Below are positions 1-10,169 of a stretch of DNA of 64,000 nucleotides, piece by piece. Within the stretch, counting starts at the first letter, position 1. Every line of letters starts with the position of its first letter. The notes under the pieces were generated by a model. It was not told where the DNA came from and searched no databases. It saw only the letters and a list, made by a program, of their open reading frames with translations. The position numbers and the translations under genes were made by a program. Origin of the DNA: Streptococcus sp. DD12. Lineage in GTDB: Bacteria; Bacillota; Bacilli; Lactobacillales; Streptococcaceae. The DNA is taken from contig NZ_KQ969495.1 in the NCBI RefSeq assembly GCF_001578885.1, positions 1,243,372 through 1,307,371 on the forward strand, read 5' to 3'.

Positions 1-942
1 CATCTGCGCCTTTTGCTCTAGGCTATAGGTCACAAATCCGCCTGGAAGAACTTCAGAAGCACCACTGACAGAGGCAAGGGTCGCTTGAAACAAACCTGCT
101 GTTAAGCTTTCAGCAGCGGTCACGGTAAGATGAGATGCCTTTAAGGCAGAAACAACCACCTGAGCTAGTGAGTTATCATCCCCATAACCATAAAAAGCTT
201 GACGAATTTGAGGGTCCTTACTTAAAATACTTGCCTCAAAAAGGTCCAAACGTTTCTCTGCCTCCTCAGCATGAGATGCTTTGGTAGATAACCGCAAAGT
301 AACTTCACCAGTTTTTGCATAAGGCGCAATCGTGGGGTCTGTTTGCTGACTGATAATGTCTGCCAAGAGGGTCGTCAACAAGCTCTCACCGATACCTACA
401 AACCGTAGCACGCGAGAGTAAAGCCTTTTCCCTTGTGCTAGGAGTGGAAGCAATTCTTCTACCACCATTGGCTTCAATTCACTAGGAGGGCCAGGCAATA
501 AAACATAGGTTTTGTCTTCTTTTTGCAGATAGGAGCCGATAGCTAAGCCAGTTCGGTTGGGCAATGGCTTTCCCCCAGCCAGGTATAGTGCCTGACGGTC
601 ATTATTAACCGTTTTAGGGCGACCAATATTGACAAAGCGCTGATTGATTTTTGCCATAGCCTGCCCATCTGTTTCAAGAGAAACACCTAGGGCTTGTGCG
701 ATGGTTTGTTTGGTCAAATCATCTTCAGTCGGTCCCAGTCCCCCTGAAACAATCACCAAATCGCTCCGTTCTTGTGCTTTTTGAAAAACATCTAGCAAGC
801 GGCTAGGATTATCTCCAACAGTCGTGTGGTAATAGACATCCACCCCAATTTCAGCTAACTTTTCAGAAATAAACTGCGCGTTGCTATTGACGATTTGCCC
901 GGTCAACAGCTCCGTTCCGACAGCAATAATTTCAGTTCGCAT
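1..942 (-). CDS. cinA: CinA, competence/damage-inducible protein (3' end cut off)
   Basis: Reads 314 residues from ATG at 942 with no stop before the window edge. The family is about 420 residues, so roughly 100 C-terminal residues are missing. The N-terminal half is the MoaB/MogA-like (MoCF) fold, with [14 protein letters not shown] near the start and [12 protein letters not shown]. From about residue 255 the NMN-amidase (PncC-like) domain begins, with AAESLTAGL visible. The RBS GGGAGGA lies 8 nt before the ATG. In streptococci cinA is normally followed by recA in the late-competence operon; recA would lie off the left edge. The tag gene is just upstream in the same direction. Confidence 0.95.
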   Translation of the reverse strand, partial: MRTEIIAVGTELLTGQIVNSNAQFISEKLAEIGVDVYYHTTVGDNPSRLLDVFQKAQERSDLVIVSGGLGPTEDDLTKQTIAQALGVSLETDGQAMAKINQRFVNIGRPKTVNNDRQALYLAGGKPLPNRTGLAIGSYLQKEDKTYVLLPGPPSELKPMVVEELLPLLAQGKRLYSRVLRFVGIGESLLTTLLADIISQQTDPTIAPYAKTGEVTLRLSTKASHAEEAEKRLDLFEASILSKDPQIRQAFYGYGDDNSLAQVVVSALKASHLTVTAAESLTAGLFQATLASVSGASEVLPGGFVTYSLEQKAQM

Positions 943-987
943 CTTTTAATCCTCCCATCAATGTATTCGTTATTATTTCCATAAACA

Positions 988-1557
988 CTAAGACGATTGA
1001 TGATACTTGAAATCACAAGTCTCTTCATGGTCATTTACCAAACCTGCTGCTTGCAGAAAAGACTGCATGGCCACAGGGCCAGTAAATGAAAAACCTAATC
1101 GTTTCAATGTTTTAGACAGGTGTTCAGACAAATCTGTTTTAGTCGGGATGTCCTTAATCGTCGTAACCTTATGGACTTGCTGGTGTCCCCCAACAAAATC
1201 CCAAAGAAAGTGGTCTAAGCTACCGAACTCTTTTTGTACTTTTAAAACCGCCTGAGCATTTTGACGTGTCGCAAACAACTTGGCGCGATGTCGAATAATG
1301 GCTGCATTAGCCAATAAGGCTTCCAGCTGCTTGTCTGTCATTTGTGCCACACGCGCAATATCATACTGAAAAAAAGCTTGGCGGAAAGCCTGACGTTTAT
1401 TGAGAACCGTTTCCCAAGATAACCCCGCCTGATAGGTCTCTAGACATAGCAACTCAAACAATTTTTGATCGTCATGTAAGGGGCGCCCCCATTCCTCATC
1501 ATGATAAGCTACATAGAGAGGGTTCGATAGTTTCACCCAAGAACAACGTTTAACCAT
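988..1557 (-). CDS. tag: DNA-3-methyladenine glycosylase I
   Basis: A 189-residue base-excision repair enzyme that removes 3-methyladenine from alkylated DNA. The zinc ligands of the Tag family can be placed: Cys5, His19 in YHDEEWG, and His177 and Cys181 in the C-terminal DHEETC. The HhH-GPD-like core contains GLSWETVL near residue 45. Length matches the family. It lies 13 nt downstream of ruvA and 45 nt upstream of cinA on the same strand, so it is probably co-transcribed in a repair/recombination operon. Confidence 0.95.
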   Translation of the reverse strand: MVKRCSWVKLSNPLYVAYHDEEWGRPLHDDQKLFELLCLETYQAGLSWETVLNKRQAFRQAFFQYDIARVAQMTDKQLEALLANAAIIRHRAKLFATRQNAQAVLKVQKEFGSLDHFLWDFVGGHQQVHKVTTIKDIPTKTDLSEHLSKTLKRLGFSFTGPVAMQSFLQAAGLVNDHEETCDFKYHQSS

Positions 1558-1570
1558 GCTTACTCCTATC

Positions 1571-2164
1571 TCACTTAACTAACATTTTTAAAGCGGATTT
1601 GATGTAATTCTCTGCTGTGTCAGAGGTCCCCTCAAAGAATTTCTTAATCTTCTTCAATTCTGTCGCTTTATAGCCCAGTGCTAACATAGCTTCCATAGCC
1701 TCTTCTAGTGATTGATTTGACGTTTCCTGTGAAGACGGTGATTGTTCTGGGGCCTCATCTAAAGCAACTGAAATTTTCCCTTCTAAATCAAGTACCATCT
1801 GCTGGGCTGTTTTCTTCCCGATTTTGGGAAATTTAGTCAGGTAAGTGATGTTTTTCCCCTCAATGGCCTTCACCAGACCAGTATTGTCATCACAGGCAAT
1901 AATAGCTAAGGCTGATACAGGGCCAATTCCCGACACTGAAATTAGGTTCAAAAACAGTTGTTTTTCTTCTTCTGTTGAGAAGCCATACAAGAGCTGTGCA
2001 TCCTCACGGACGACTTGATGGAGATAGATGGTTAAGTTTTGACCAACTTGAGAAGAATAGGCATAAGGATTGGCCACATGCAAGATATAGCCAATTCCTC
2101 CTGTTTCAACCACGATGTATTTAGACGTAATTTTGGCGAGAACACCAGTAATATATTCGTACAT
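1571..2164 (-). CDS. ruvA: Holliday junction branch-migration protein RuvA
   Basis: 197 residues, normal for RuvA. Three parts are visible: an OB-fold (residues 1-62, starting MYEYITG), tandem helix-hairpin-helix motifs ([14 protein letters not shown] and [16 protein letters not shown]), and the C-terminal domain that contacts RuvB (about 150-197). It binds four-way junctions and loads the RuvB motor. RuvB is not in the window. It is preceded by AGAAAGAGA as RBS and by a structured 139-nt gap after mutL. Confidence 0.96.
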   Translation of the reverse strand: MYEYITGVLAKITSKYIVVETGGIGYILHVANPYAYSSQVGQNLTIYLHQVVREDAQLLYGFSTEEEKQLFLNLISVSGIGPVSALAIIACDDNTGLVKAIEGKNITYLTKFPKIGKKTAQQMVLDLEGKISVALDEAPEQSPSSQETSNQSLEEAMEAMLALGYKATELKKIKKFFEGTSDTAENYIKSALKMLVK

Positions 2165-2233
2165 AAGTCTCTTTCTGATTTTCTTTCTAGCGTTATTGGT
2201 AGCTCACACAAACTTCTATATAAAAGATTGTGC

Positions 2234-2284
2234 CTACCAACCGCATCTTTTTGCTTTTCCCCTATGCCAGTATACAAGAGGCAC
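2234..2284 (-). other. Possible 16-codon leader ORF and hairpin upstream of ruvA
   Basis: Between mutL and ruvA, AGGAGG (2290-2295) lies 5 nt before a GTG that opens a 16-codon frame (MPLVYWHRGKAKRCGW) ending at 2234. Its stop codon falls in one arm of a hairpin whose outer arms are 2196-2202 (TTGGTAG on the plus strand) and 2234-2240 (CTACCAA), with an inner 5-6 bp continuation. The layout resembles a leader peptide with an attenuator. No homolog is known to me, and chance or a decayed gene is possible. Confidence 0.25.
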
Positions 2285-2303
2285 CCTCACCTCCTAAAGT
2301 GTA

Positions 2304-4259
2304 CTAGTATTTGCCTAATTCACGCAGACTGGTATGGTTTTCCTGAATCCGCCGAAACATTTTTTCCATATCTGATGTTGAAAAGTACACCAATACGGGA
2401 CGTCCATGGGGACAGTTGTAAGGATTATGACAATAGGCAAGCTGTCTTAACAGATTTCGTGCCGACGTCTCATCCAGACGATGGTTTGCTTTTATACTGC
2501 GTTTACACGACATCATAATCGCCAGTTCAGCTCGATAACGCTTGACAGAGACCTGGTCAGTCAAAAGAAGCATGTCACACATCTCATAAATCCCAGACTC
2601 AATCTCATCTTCTGCCAACCAAATGGGGTGTTCCCTTAGGATGAAGGTGCTGTCTCCATAGGGTTCTAAATGGATACCAATTTCTTTTAGGGTATCTTGT
2701 CTTTCTAAAAGTGTCAGGTAATCCGATTTCGAGAATTCAAACAGATAGGGTACCAGAAGTTGCTGTAAAGAACTGTCAACTTCCCCAATCTTTTCTCGAT
2801 AATATTCGTACTTGACCCGCTCTTGAGCAGCATGTTGATCAATGATATAGAGACCTTCTTGCCCTTGTGCGAACAGGTAGGTCCCATGCATTTGACCAAA
2901 ATACTCCAGTTCTGGAAATGTTTGGTTTTCTTCCTGTTCTAATTGGTTGACAATTTTGTCAACTCTTTGCCGTTCCTTACGTGACCGAATAGCTAGGCCC
3001 GGGTGTTCTTGATTTCCAAAGTCCTCACGACGTTTAGCAGTTTTAACCGCCGAAGAAGTGGTGTCGTTTGTTTCATAGGTGACGGGCGATGAGAGGGTTT
3101 CGTCAACAACGTTTTTTGTAAAATTCGGTAGATCTACAGGAGAAGTCACCGCAGGACGGTAGTCTTCTTTCCCCACTTTCTCTGCTGGTAAGGAAAAAGC
3201 AAGTTGCTCTGGCCTCTGTGACGTCCGTTTACGCGTTTGATTCAGATTATCTAAGGCATCTGGAATAAGTTCTTGTTCAGACAAGGCCTCCTGTATGGCT
3301 GACTCTATCAGTCCCATCAGTTCCTTTTCCTTAGATAAGCGTACTTCTTGCTTTGTCGGGTGCACGTTAACATCGGCCAAATAAGGGTCTATCTTGATGG
3401 ACAAGACCGCTATGGGAAAGCGTCCCACCATCAACTTACTGCCATAACCATTAAGAATAGCACGGTTAAGCAGAAAATTTTTAATGTAACGACCATTGAT
3501 GATCAAGGTAATATAAGAACGGTTAGCCCGTGTTAATTCTGGTAAGCTGACATAGCCAGTGACTTCAAAATCTAAATCTTGCGCCTCAATGGCAATCATT
3601 TTCTTGGCTGTATTGACACCATAAACTCCTGCCAGTGTTTCTTTCAGTTTCCCCGTTCCATTTGTCTTCAATACTTCACGCCCATCATTGATTAAGCAAA
3701 AGGCAATCTCTGGATGAGCAAGACTCTGTCGATTGAGGACATCGATAATATGCCCCAATTCTGCCTGCAAACTTTTCATATATTTCAGACGGGCAGGCGT
3801 ATTAAAAAAGAGATTTTCAACCAAAATCCTGGTCCCAGGTTTAGCTGCAATCGGCGTGATTGACCTAACCTCTCCGCCTTCTGAAATCAGTTGTGTCCCA
3901 GAAGTCGCCTCGCCTTCTCTCGTGGTAATGGTTAACTGACTAACTGAGGCAATTGAGGGGAGGGCTTCACCACGAAAACCTAAGGTTCTTATGCGAAAAA
4001 GGTCGGCCTGCTTTGAAATCTTACTCGTCGCATGCCGTTTTAAAGACAAAGCCACGTCTGCTTCTGCCATGCCATTTCCATCATCACTAACACAGATACT
4101 CTTTAAACCAGATTCCTCAATTTCCACACGAATGATGTGACTGTCGGCATCGATAGCGTTTTCGACTAATTCTTTAACGACACTAGCTGGTCGTTCAATA
4201 ACCTCACCAGCAGCGATTTGATTGGCTAAAACTTCAGGTAGCTCAATTATTTTTGCCAT
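2304..4259 (-). CDS. mutL: DNA mismatch repair protein MutL
   Basis: 651 residues from ATG at 4259. An earlier in-frame ATG at 4280 is less likely, because GGGAGAG sits just before MAKIIELP. The N-terminal GHKL ATPase shows the expected motifs: [15 protein letters not shown], and [13 protein letters not shown] low-complexity linker (about 335-450) leads to the C-terminal dimerisation domain, which contains [11 protein letters not shown] and [12 protein letters not shown]. It couples MutS mismatch recognition to downstream repair. Unusually, it is separated from mutS by a plus-strand ABC transporter operon. Confidence 0.97.
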   Translation of the reverse strand: MAKIIELPEVLANQIAAGEVIERPASVVKELVENAIDADSHIIRVEIEESGLKSICVSDDGNGMAEADVALSLKRHATSKISKQADLFRIRTLGFRGEALPSIASVSQLTITTREGEATSGTQLISEGGEVRSITPIAAKPGTRILVENLFFNTPARLKYMKSLQAELGHIIDVLNRQSLAHPEIAFCLINDGREVLKTNGTGKLKETLAGVYGVNTAKKMIAIEAQDLDFEVTGYVSLPELTRANRSYITLIINGRYIKNFLLNRAILNGYGSKLMVGRFPIAVLSIKIDPYLADVNVHPTKQEVRLSKEKELMGLIESAIQEALSEQELIPDALDNLNQTRKRTSQRPEQLAFSLPAEKVGKEDYRPAVTSPVDLPNFTKNVVDETLSSPVTYETNDTTSSAVKTAKRREDFGNQEHPGLAIRSRKERQRVDKIVNQLEQEENQTFPELEYFGQMHGTYLFAQGQEGLYIIDQHAAQERVKYEYYREKIGEVDSSLQQLLVPYLFEFSKSDYLTLLERQDTLKEIGIHLEPYGDSTFILREHPIWLAEDEIESGIYEMCDMLLLTDQVSVKRYRAELAIMMSCKRSIKANHRLDETSARNLLRQLAYCHNPYNCPHGRPVLVYFSTSDMEKMFRRIQENHTSLRELGKY

Positions 4260-4306
4260 TTTTCTCTCCCTAACAGACAATCTTTTTCTTCTACTATAGT
4301 CCTTTT

Positions 4307-4312
4307 ATTATA
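4307..4312 (-). promoter_or_regulatory. -10 element for mutL
   Basis: TATAAT on the minus strand about 50 nt before the mutL start. I see no good -35, so only the -10 is called. Confidence 0.45.
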
Positions 4313-4438
4313 CCACATTTTACCAAAGCACCTGGGTCTTACCACTTGGCTTTTTAAGCTTTGTTTTGTATAAATTATAGGTTTTTGCAAGTATTTCATT
4401 GTATATTAGGCCCAGATAACAATAGAAGGAGTCCTCAT

Positions 4439-5941
4439 ATGAATTTTATCAAAAGAGCCTGGTTATACACTTGGGCAAAGAAAGGAAAGTCACTACTACT
4501 TATTTTAGTGACGTCAGTCATCTTAACGTTTGTTCTAGCCGGTTTAACCATCAATAAAGCAGCAAAATCGGCTGTTGAAACTGCTAAGCAAGAAACAGGA
4601 GCCACGGTCACTCTCCAAGTTAGTCGAGACTATATGATGCAACAGATGGAGGCTAGTAAATCCTCATCAGACTCAAGTAGTAACGAGCCACCAACCATGA
4701 CCATGACCCCCATCCCCCTAGAGACGGCTCAGAAAATCGCCGAAAAATCTGGTGTCAAATCCTATCTCTTTACAACGACCACAACAGCAACTGCTGGCAG
4801 TGGCATTTCAGCCATTAGTTCGTCATCAACTACATCTAGCTCAAGCACCAATCAACAAAATGGTCCGAGCGCTATGCAATCTGGGGATTTCACTATCACT
4901 GGTGTCAACACGACAGATAACGTCTCTGATTTCTCAAATGGCACAAACACACTAAAAAGTGGCGTAGGCATTACAGCGTCAACAGCTGACAATGAAGCTG
5001 TCATCTCATCTGATTTAGCCAAAGCCAATAACCTCTCTGTAGGTGATAGTTTTACAGTTACCACAACTGTCAACAATACAAGCACAAGCTACACCCTTAA
5101 AGTTGTCGGCATTTACACCTCAACAGCAACTGTGACGGCTTCACAATTGCAAAATAAAGCCAGCAACCCACAAAACAACATTTACACTAACTTGACAACT
5201 GCAAATACCATGAAAGGAAGCAGTGATACAGTAGATTCAGCTGTTTATACCTTGTCAAATCCTTCCAAAAAAGACAGTTTTGTGTCTAATGCCAAAAAAG
5301 ATATTGACACTGAAAAGTATGAACTGACGGGCAATGACCAAGTCTATCAACAAATGCTTCAACCTCTTAATAGCATTGCATCCATTGCTAAAAACATTGT
5401 TTGGCTGGTTTCCATTGCTGGCGCCATCATCCTAACACTCATTGTTATCTTAAGTATTCGTGAACGACGTTACGAAATCGGCGTCCTCATGAGTCTGGGA
5501 GAAGGGCGATTAAAGATTATCAGTCAATTCTTCGTTGAGTTATTTGTCGTCATGTTGGTTTCTATTGGACTTGCAACCGCTGCAGGAAATGTTGTTGGAA
5601 ATGTTCTAGGACAACAGCTTATTAGCCAACAAACGAGCACGACACAAACGTCAACAGGGGCTGGACAAGGGGGTGGCCCAGGAGAAAATACCTCTGCTTC
5701 ATCCAGTTCAACGACAACATCTTCTAGCCAAACAAGTAATAACCAACCGCCTCAAGGAGGTAATGGTGCTCCAAATATGACCACTAGTTCCAGCCAACTT
5801 AACTCACTAAACATCAAACAAACACCAGCTAGTATCGCTAAACTGGGTGGTATCGCACTTTTGATTTCACTTGCTTCAACCGTTCTAGCTAGCATTGGCA
5901 TCATTCGCATGAAACCAAAAGACATCCTCTCATCCAATTAG
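4439..5941 (+). CDS. FtsX-family ABC transporter permease with Ser/Thr-rich external segments
   Basis: 500 residues from ATG at 4439, with AGAAGGAG in front; the open frame also extends 26 codons upstream. The N-terminal membrane segment (about 17-38) is followed by a large extracytoplasmic MacB-type region. Three more segments follow: about 320-340, 362-385 (FFVELFVVMLVSIGLATAAG) and near the C-terminus (about 468-490). Long Ser/Thr/Gln/Asn-rich stretches lie after residue 50, around 105-125, and between the third and fourth segments, where a Gly-rich GQGGGPGEN occurs. It pairs with the ATPase 15 nt downstream, typical of an exporter or an antimicrobial-peptide/cell-envelope transporter. Substrate unknown. 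Confidence 0.85.
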   Translation: MNFIKRAWLYTWAKKGKSLLLILVTSVILTFVLAGLTINKAAKSAVETAKQETGATVTLQVSRDYMMQQMEASKSSSDSSSNEPPTMTMTPIPLETAQKIAEKSGVKSYLFTTTTTATAGSGISAISSSSTTSSSSTNQQNGPSAMQSGDFTITGVNTTDNVSDFSNGTNTLKSGVGITASTADNEAVISSDLAKANNLSVGDSFTVTTTVNNTSTSYTLKVVGIYTSTATVTASQLQNKASNPQNNIYTNLTTANTMKGSSDTVDSAVYTLSNPSKKDSFVSNAKKDIDTEKYELTGNDQVYQQMLQPLNSIASIAKNIVWLVSIAGAIILTLIVILSIRERRYEIGVLMSLGEGRLKIISQFFVELFVVMLVSIGLATAAGNVVGNVLGQQLISQQTSTTQTSTGAGQGGGPGENTSASSSSTTTSSSQTSNNQPPQGGNGAPNMTTSSSQLNSLNIKQTPASIAKLGGIALLISLASTVLASIGIIRMKPKDILSSN

Positions 5942-5956
5942 AAAGAAGGTAAGCCT

Positions 5957-6616
5957 ATGACATTAACAACGCATAACATCAGCTACTGGTATACAAATAA
6001 TCCTGATGATTATCTCTTTAAAGATGTCTCACTTAGCTTTGAAAAAGGTAAGGTTTACTCGATTTTAGGGCAATCTGGAAGCGGGAAAACCACTTTCTTA
6101 TCCTTACTAGCTGGTTTAGACACGCCGAAATCTGGAAATATCCAACTCAATGGGCAACCCATCCAAAAAGGTGGTTTGGTTTCCTACCGTAAACGCAGTG
6201 TTTCCACGATTTTCCAAGCATACAACCTCTTAACCTATATGACAGCAAGACAAAATATCCAAGTGGCACTAGATATCACCGGAAGGCAAGTTGACCCCGA
6301 GAAAATCACTGCTTTGTTTGCAGACGTTGGGCTAGATGAATCCTTGCTTGATAAGCCAGTTCTTAAGCTCTCTGGTGGCCAACAACAGCGTGTTGCTATC
6401 GTGCGAGCTCTGGCTAGTGGAGCTGACATTATCATTGCTGATGAACCTACTGGTAACCTCGATGAAGAAACGACACAAGATATCATTAAGATTTTCCAGA
6501 AAATTGCCCATGAGCAAGATAAAACGGTGATTATTGTTACGCATGAAAGAGAAGTTGCACAAGCTAGCGATGTCACCTTTGAACTCAAAAAACGCAACTT
6601 TACGAAAATTGCCTAA
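5957..6616 (+). CDS. ABC transporter ATPase (LolD/MacB type)
   Basis: 219 residues. Walker A GQSGSGKT at 38-45, Q-loop around FQAYN (86-90), signature LSGGQ at 138-142, Walker [13 protein letters not shown] from 158, and an H-loop in VTHE. The ADEPTGNLD form and the short length are typical of ATPases paired with FtsX-like permeases. The permease gene ends 15 nt upstream, so the two form an operon. A strong terminator follows. Confidence 0.93.
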   Translation: MTLTTHNISYWYTNNPDDYLFKDVSLSFEKGKVYSILGQSGSGKTTFLSLLAGLDTPKSGNIQLNGQPIQKGGLVSYRKRSVSTIFQAYNLLTYMTARQNIQVALDITGRQVDPEKITALFADVGLDESLLDKPVLKLSGGQQQRVAIVRALASGADIIIADEPTGNLDEETTQDIIKIFQKIAHEQDKTVIIVTHEREVAQASDVTFELKKRNFTKIA

Positions 6617-6670
6617 CAACATCTCCCTTCTCTATTTAGTCATCCCCTCTAAGCAGAGATAAGCACCAGA

Positions 6671-6702
6671 AACGCCTAAGCAACTTGCTTAGGCGTTTTT
6701 TT
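6671..6702. terminator. Bidirectional terminator between the ABC operon and mutS
   Basis: Perfect 12-bp stem (6671-6682 with 6686-6697), 3-nt loop and a T-run to 6702. It closes the plus-strand ABC operon and probably also the convergent mutS transcript. Confidence 0.88.
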
Positions 6703-6706
6703 CGAG

Positions 6707-9247
6707 CTAAATTTCTTCAGTGAGTTCTTTTTTTAATTCATACAAAGCCGTCATGGCCTCCATGGGTGTCATCGTGTTTAAATCTAAATCACGAAGTTTG
6801 TCGATGACTGAAACTTCCTCTGATTCAAAAAGTGACGTTTGTTGAGGGGTTGGACGGCTAGATTCTACCGGCAAGGAAACTTCCTGATTTTCTAACCGAT
6901 CTAATATGGTCGCTGCTCTTTGCAGTAAAGGCGTTGGTAATCCCGCAATTTTCGCAACATGGATACCATAAGACTTATCTGCTGGTCCTGATGAAATTTG
7001 GTGCAAGAATGTCACTTGACCGTCTTGCTCTAGGGTTGCCACATGAACATTCTCTAAGTGTGTCAAGTTTGTTGACAGGGATGTCAACTCATGGTAGTGC
7101 GTTGCAAAAAGGGTTTTGGCTCCGATATGGTCATGAATATGTTCAATAATGGCTTGTGCTAAAGCCATACCATCATAGGTTGCAGTCCCACGACCCAGCT
7201 CATCAAACAATATCAAAGAGTTTTCTGTAGCAAGCTCCATCGCAGCATTCGCCTCCATCATCTCAAGCATGAAGGTAGACTGACCTGAAATCAAATCATC
7301 TGCAGCCCCAATACGGGTAAAGATAGCATCAAATACTGGTAAATCTGCGCTCTTTGCAGGCACATAGCAACCCAGTTGAGCCAAGATGACAATGAGAGCG
7401 AGTTGACGCATATAGGTTGATTTCCCACTCATGTTCGGCCCTGTAATCAGTTGAAGCCAAATATCACTAGTCAGCGTAATCGAATTAGGAACGTAAGCAC
7501 TGCCAGAGAAGACTTTTTCAACAACAGGATGCCGTCCTTCTACGATGGCAATTTCATGGTGGTCATTGAATTGTGGTTTGTGATAGTGCTGATTTTCAGA
7601 AACGACTGCCAAACTCTGTAAAACGTCAACTGTTGCTAGATGGCGAGCAAGGACTTGCAAATCCTTGATGAAAGACTCAACTTTTTGACGAATACTTAAA
7701 AAGATATCGTACTCAAGATTTGCTGATTTTTCCCTGGCTTCTAGCATTTCACCCTCGATTTTGGCCAGATCAGTCGTTCCAAACCGTTCCGAATTCTTCA
7801 AGGTCGCCTTACGGAAAAAATAATCTGGGACTTTATCCAACTGGGAATTGGTTACATGAAAATAGTACCCATCTTTACGGTTGTAATCAATCTTTAGATT
7901 AGCAATCCCAGATTGTTCTCGCTCGCGGGCTTCTAGGTCTAAAATCCAAGATTGACCATCTCGCATGACTGTCCGATAACGGTCTAATTGCTCGTCAAAG
8001 CCAGATTTGATTATCCCGCCTTCTGTAATGGTCGCTGGGGCATCAGGATCAATCGATTCCATAATCATATAAGCTAGACTAGGCAGGGCATCGATAGCCG
8101 ACTCAAGCGTGTCAAGTTCTTGGTTGTTAAACTGACGCAACCTTTCTTTAATCTGGGGTACCTTCTGTAAAGTTTGACCCAGTTGCAGCAAGTCCTTAGG
8201 GCTAGCCTTTCCAAAAGAAATACGACTCGCTAAGCGTTCAATGTCGTAAACCCCTTTTAAACTTTCTGTCAAGTCTACACGTTCAAAAAAGTTATCAATC
8301 AGCGCTGTTACAGCATTTTGGCGTTGTAAAATAGCAGCTTTATGAAGCAAGGGTCTGTCAATCCACTGTCTGAGCAAACGAGTTCCCATAGCCGTTTTGG
8401 TTTCGTCCAATAACCAATACAGACTCCCGAATTTCTTACCAGTTCGTGCATTTTCCAGCAAATCTAGACTCCGTTTGCTAGCATACGTCATCTGCAGGTA
8501 ATCTCTAATCGCATAATGCTTGACAGCTTGTAAATGGCTTAATTGCCGTTTTTGGGTTACTTGAACATAACCGAGCAACTTACCAGCAACGCTTTGTTCA
8601 ATTTCTGATATACAGTCTTCCGAGATGAGATCTGTGTCTAGAACTGCTTGGTCTTGTTTGGAAATCAGTAAATTAAGTTGACTACACAAGATATCCTCTT
8701 GGTCTAGCGTCAACTCAAAACCGACAACAACTTCTTTAGCTTTGAGATTTTGAATTTCATTCGTGATTTGAGTAAAATCTGTTAACTGTGTGGCAAAAAA
8801 CTCCCCTGTTGATAAATCCATATAGGCTAAACCAAAGGTCTCCCCGTCACTATCAATAGCGACCAAGAAGTTATTCCCTGCCGATTGCGTCTGACTGTCA
8901 ACAGCTGTTCCTGGTGTTATCACCTGAACTACCTCACGTTTGACAACCCCAACAGATTTTTTGGGATCTTCCATCTGCTCCGCAATGGCAACCTTATAGC
9001 CTTGATCCACTAAAATATCGATATATTGCTGAGCTGAGTGGTAAGGAACACCAGCCATGGCAATCGGATCATCTGCGTTTTTATTCCGACTCGTTAGGGT
9101 TAACTCGAGAATTTGCGCCGCTTTTATCGCATCATCATAAAAAAGCTCGTAAAAATCTCCCATTCGAAACAGCAAAAAAGCATCTGGATAGTTTTCTTTT
9201 ATATCCAGATACTGTTGCATGCCTGGAGATAATTTCTTTTTTGTCAT
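6707..9247 (-). CDS. mutS: DNA mismatch repair protein MutS
   Basis: 846 residues, full length. The mismatch-contact motif F-x-E is F32/E34 in MGDFYELF. The ATPase Walker A ([10 protein letters not shown]) lies near residues 601-611, followed by [13 protein letters not shown] and FATHYHEL. The C-terminus carries the usual Ser/Pro linker and a short dimerisation tail. The start ATG overlaps the stop of the upstream YlbF-like gene (ATGA), indicating translational coupling in the order argR, ylbF-like, mutS. Confidence 0.97.
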   Translation of the reverse strand: MTKKKLSPGMQQYLDIKENYPDAFLLFRMGDFYELFYDDAIKAAQILELTLTSRNKNADDPIAMAGVPYHSAQQYIDILVDQGYKVAIAEQMEDPKKSVGVVKREVVQVITPGTAVDSQTQSAGNNFLVAIDSDGETFGLAYMDLSTGEFFATQLTDFTQITNEIQNLKAKEVVVGFELTLDQEDILCSQLNLLISKQDQAVLDTDLISEDCISEIEQSVAGKLLGYVQVTQKRQLSHLQAVKHYAIRDYLQMTYASKRSLDLLENARTGKKFGSLYWLLDETKTAMGTRLLRQWIDRPLLHKAAILQRQNAVTALIDNFFERVDLTESLKGVYDIERLASRISFGKASPKDLLQLGQTLQKVPQIKERLRQFNNQELDTLESAIDALPSLAYMIMESIDPDAPATITEGGIIKSGFDEQLDRYRTVMRDGQSWILDLEAREREQSGIANLKIDYNRKDGYYFHVTNSQLDKVPDYFFRKATLKNSERFGTTDLAKIEGEMLEAREKSANLEYDIFLSIRQKVESFIKDLQVLARHLATVDVLQSLAVVSENQHYHKPQFNDHHEIAIVEGRHPVVEKVFSGSAYVPNSITLTSDIWLQLITGPNMSGKSTYMRQLALIVILAQLGCYVPAKSADLPVFDAIFTRIGAADDLISGQSTFMLEMMEANAAMELATENSLILFDELGRGTATYDGMALAQAIIEHIHDHIGAKTLFATHYHELTSLSTNLTHLENVHVATLEQDGQVTFLHQISSGPADKSYGIHVAKIAGLPTPLLQRAATILDRLENQEVSLPVESSRPTPQQTSLFESEEVSVIDKLRDLDLNTMTPMEAMTALYELKKELTEEI

Positions 9248-9588
9248 AGGTTATCTCCCTTGTTTATCCCTTCTTCTATCGCCTTTGTCACATGGTATAG
9301 TAAATCACTCGCATCCTGCATCTTTTGTCGGTATTCCACAACAACAGGGAGTTGAGATAAATCATCCTGTAAACGGATGGCTTCCTCATCTGCCTGCAAG
9401 TAAGCCTGCTCTTTTTCTATCTTATTAAAGAAAACAGCTTCTTGTTGGTGGTCTTTCATCTCTCCGACCTTATCTTGGAGCTCTGGTAATTTTTCCAAGC
9501 GAGTCTTCACTTCAAGAAATGCTTGAACAGATGAGTGATTTTTAAGCAAGGCAGCCAGTTTGTCTGTTTCTTCCTCCCATTGCATCAT
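9244..9588 (-). CDS. YlbF/YmcA family protein
   Basis: 114 residues if it starts at the ATG at 9588, which overlaps the argR stop as ATGA. A longer frame exists from a TTG at 9645, but it would run far into argR. The protein is all-helical and charged, typical of the YlbF/YmcA (DUF964) family, with [28 protein letters not shown] near the C-terminus. In Bacillus these proteins form a complex that acts on RNase Y. It overlaps both argR and mutS by 4 nt. Its role in streptococci is not established. Confidence 0.83.
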   Translation of the reverse strand: MMQWEEETDKLAALLKNHSSVQAFLEVKTRLEKLPELQDKVGEMKDHQQEAVFFNKIEKEQAYLQADEEAIRLQDDLSQLPVVVEYRQKMQDASDLLYHVTKAIEEGINKGDNL

Positions 9589-10025
9589 TGAAGGAAGGCT
9601 TTCAAATCTTTTTCTAAAATCATTGCCGTTTTTTCGTTGCGACAAATAACCAAAAGCGTGTCAGCGCCTGCGATTGTTCCAAGAATATCTTCGTGTTTGA
9701 GACCATCGATTAAATTCGCCAGCAAATCAGCTTCCCCAAGCGGTGTATGGATAACCAAAGAAAACTGTGCTCGGTCGACTGTTTTAACATAAGGGGCAGC
9801 CTGCGTGCTCAGACCAGTGGATTCTGTCTGCGAAACCGTATAATAATGTCTTCCTTCATCATCTCGCGTCTTCAAAAGTCCAATAGCTCGCAAATCTCGT
9901 GAAAGCGTCGCTTGGGTCACTTCAATTCCTTCAGAGCTCAAATGTTCTTTAATTTCCTCTTGTGTACGAACAGGGCGACTAGCGATTAAGCGTTGAATTT
10001 TATCACGACGTTCAGCTTTTTTCAT
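9585..10025 (-). CDS. argR: Arginine repressor ArgR
   Basis: 146 residues. The N-terminal winged helix (about 1-70) shows [18 protein letters not shown] and [14 protein letters not shown]. The C-terminal hexamerisation and arginine-binding domain shows [16 protein letters not shown]. It is divergent from argS with a 144-nt spacer, the typical streptococcal arrangement. A minus-strand TATAAT sits in the AT-rich stretch just upstream. Streptococci usually carry several ArgR/AhrC paralogs, so which function this copy has is not certain. Confidence 0.93.
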   Translation of the reverse strand: MKKAERRDKIQRLIASRPVRTQEEIKEHLSSEGIEVTQATLSRDLRAIGLLKTRDDEGRHYYTVSQTESTGLSTQAAPYVKTVDRAQFSLVIHTPLGEADLLANLIDGLKHEDILGTIAGADTLLVICRNEKTAMILEKDLKAFLQ

Positions 10026-10102
10026 AAAAACCTCTTTAAATATTTCATTGTAATCAATTTTTATTATAACAAAAAAGTAATTTTTTTAAGTTTTCCCCTC
10101 CT

Positions 10103-10122
10103 CAGGTCATAGAAGACCTGAT
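10103..10122. repeat. Perfect inverted repeat in the argR/argS spacer
   Basis: TCAGGTC, 6 nt, GACCTGA. It lies 8 nt before the likely argS -10 (TAAAAT, 10131-10136), where the -35 would be. It could be an operator or an RNA-independent chance palindrome. Confidence 0.4.
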
Positions 10123-10169
10123 TTTATGGTAAAATAGAGTGCACAAACCAGAAGTTAAAAGGAGAGCCC

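Noticed and set aside
964..972. TAACGAATA, a near match to the SigX box, before cinA
   Set aside because: One mismatch, and a start of transcription from it would fall at the cinA RBS. cinA probably uses a promoter farther upstream.
2154..2161. Perfect competence (SigX) box TACGAATA on the minus strand
   Set aside because: It is part of the ruvA start (ATGTACGAATAT), inside coding sequence with no gene starting downstream at the right distance.
2032..2277. 81-codon minus-strand frame overlapping the ruvA start
   Set aside because: It starts at a TTG without a proper RBS and lies mostly inside ruvA in another frame.
5640..5800. Ser/Thr/Gln-rich stretch of the permease as a DNA repeat or CRISPR-like array
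   Set aside because: The codons vary and no regular repeat unit is present; it is low-complexity protein sequence.
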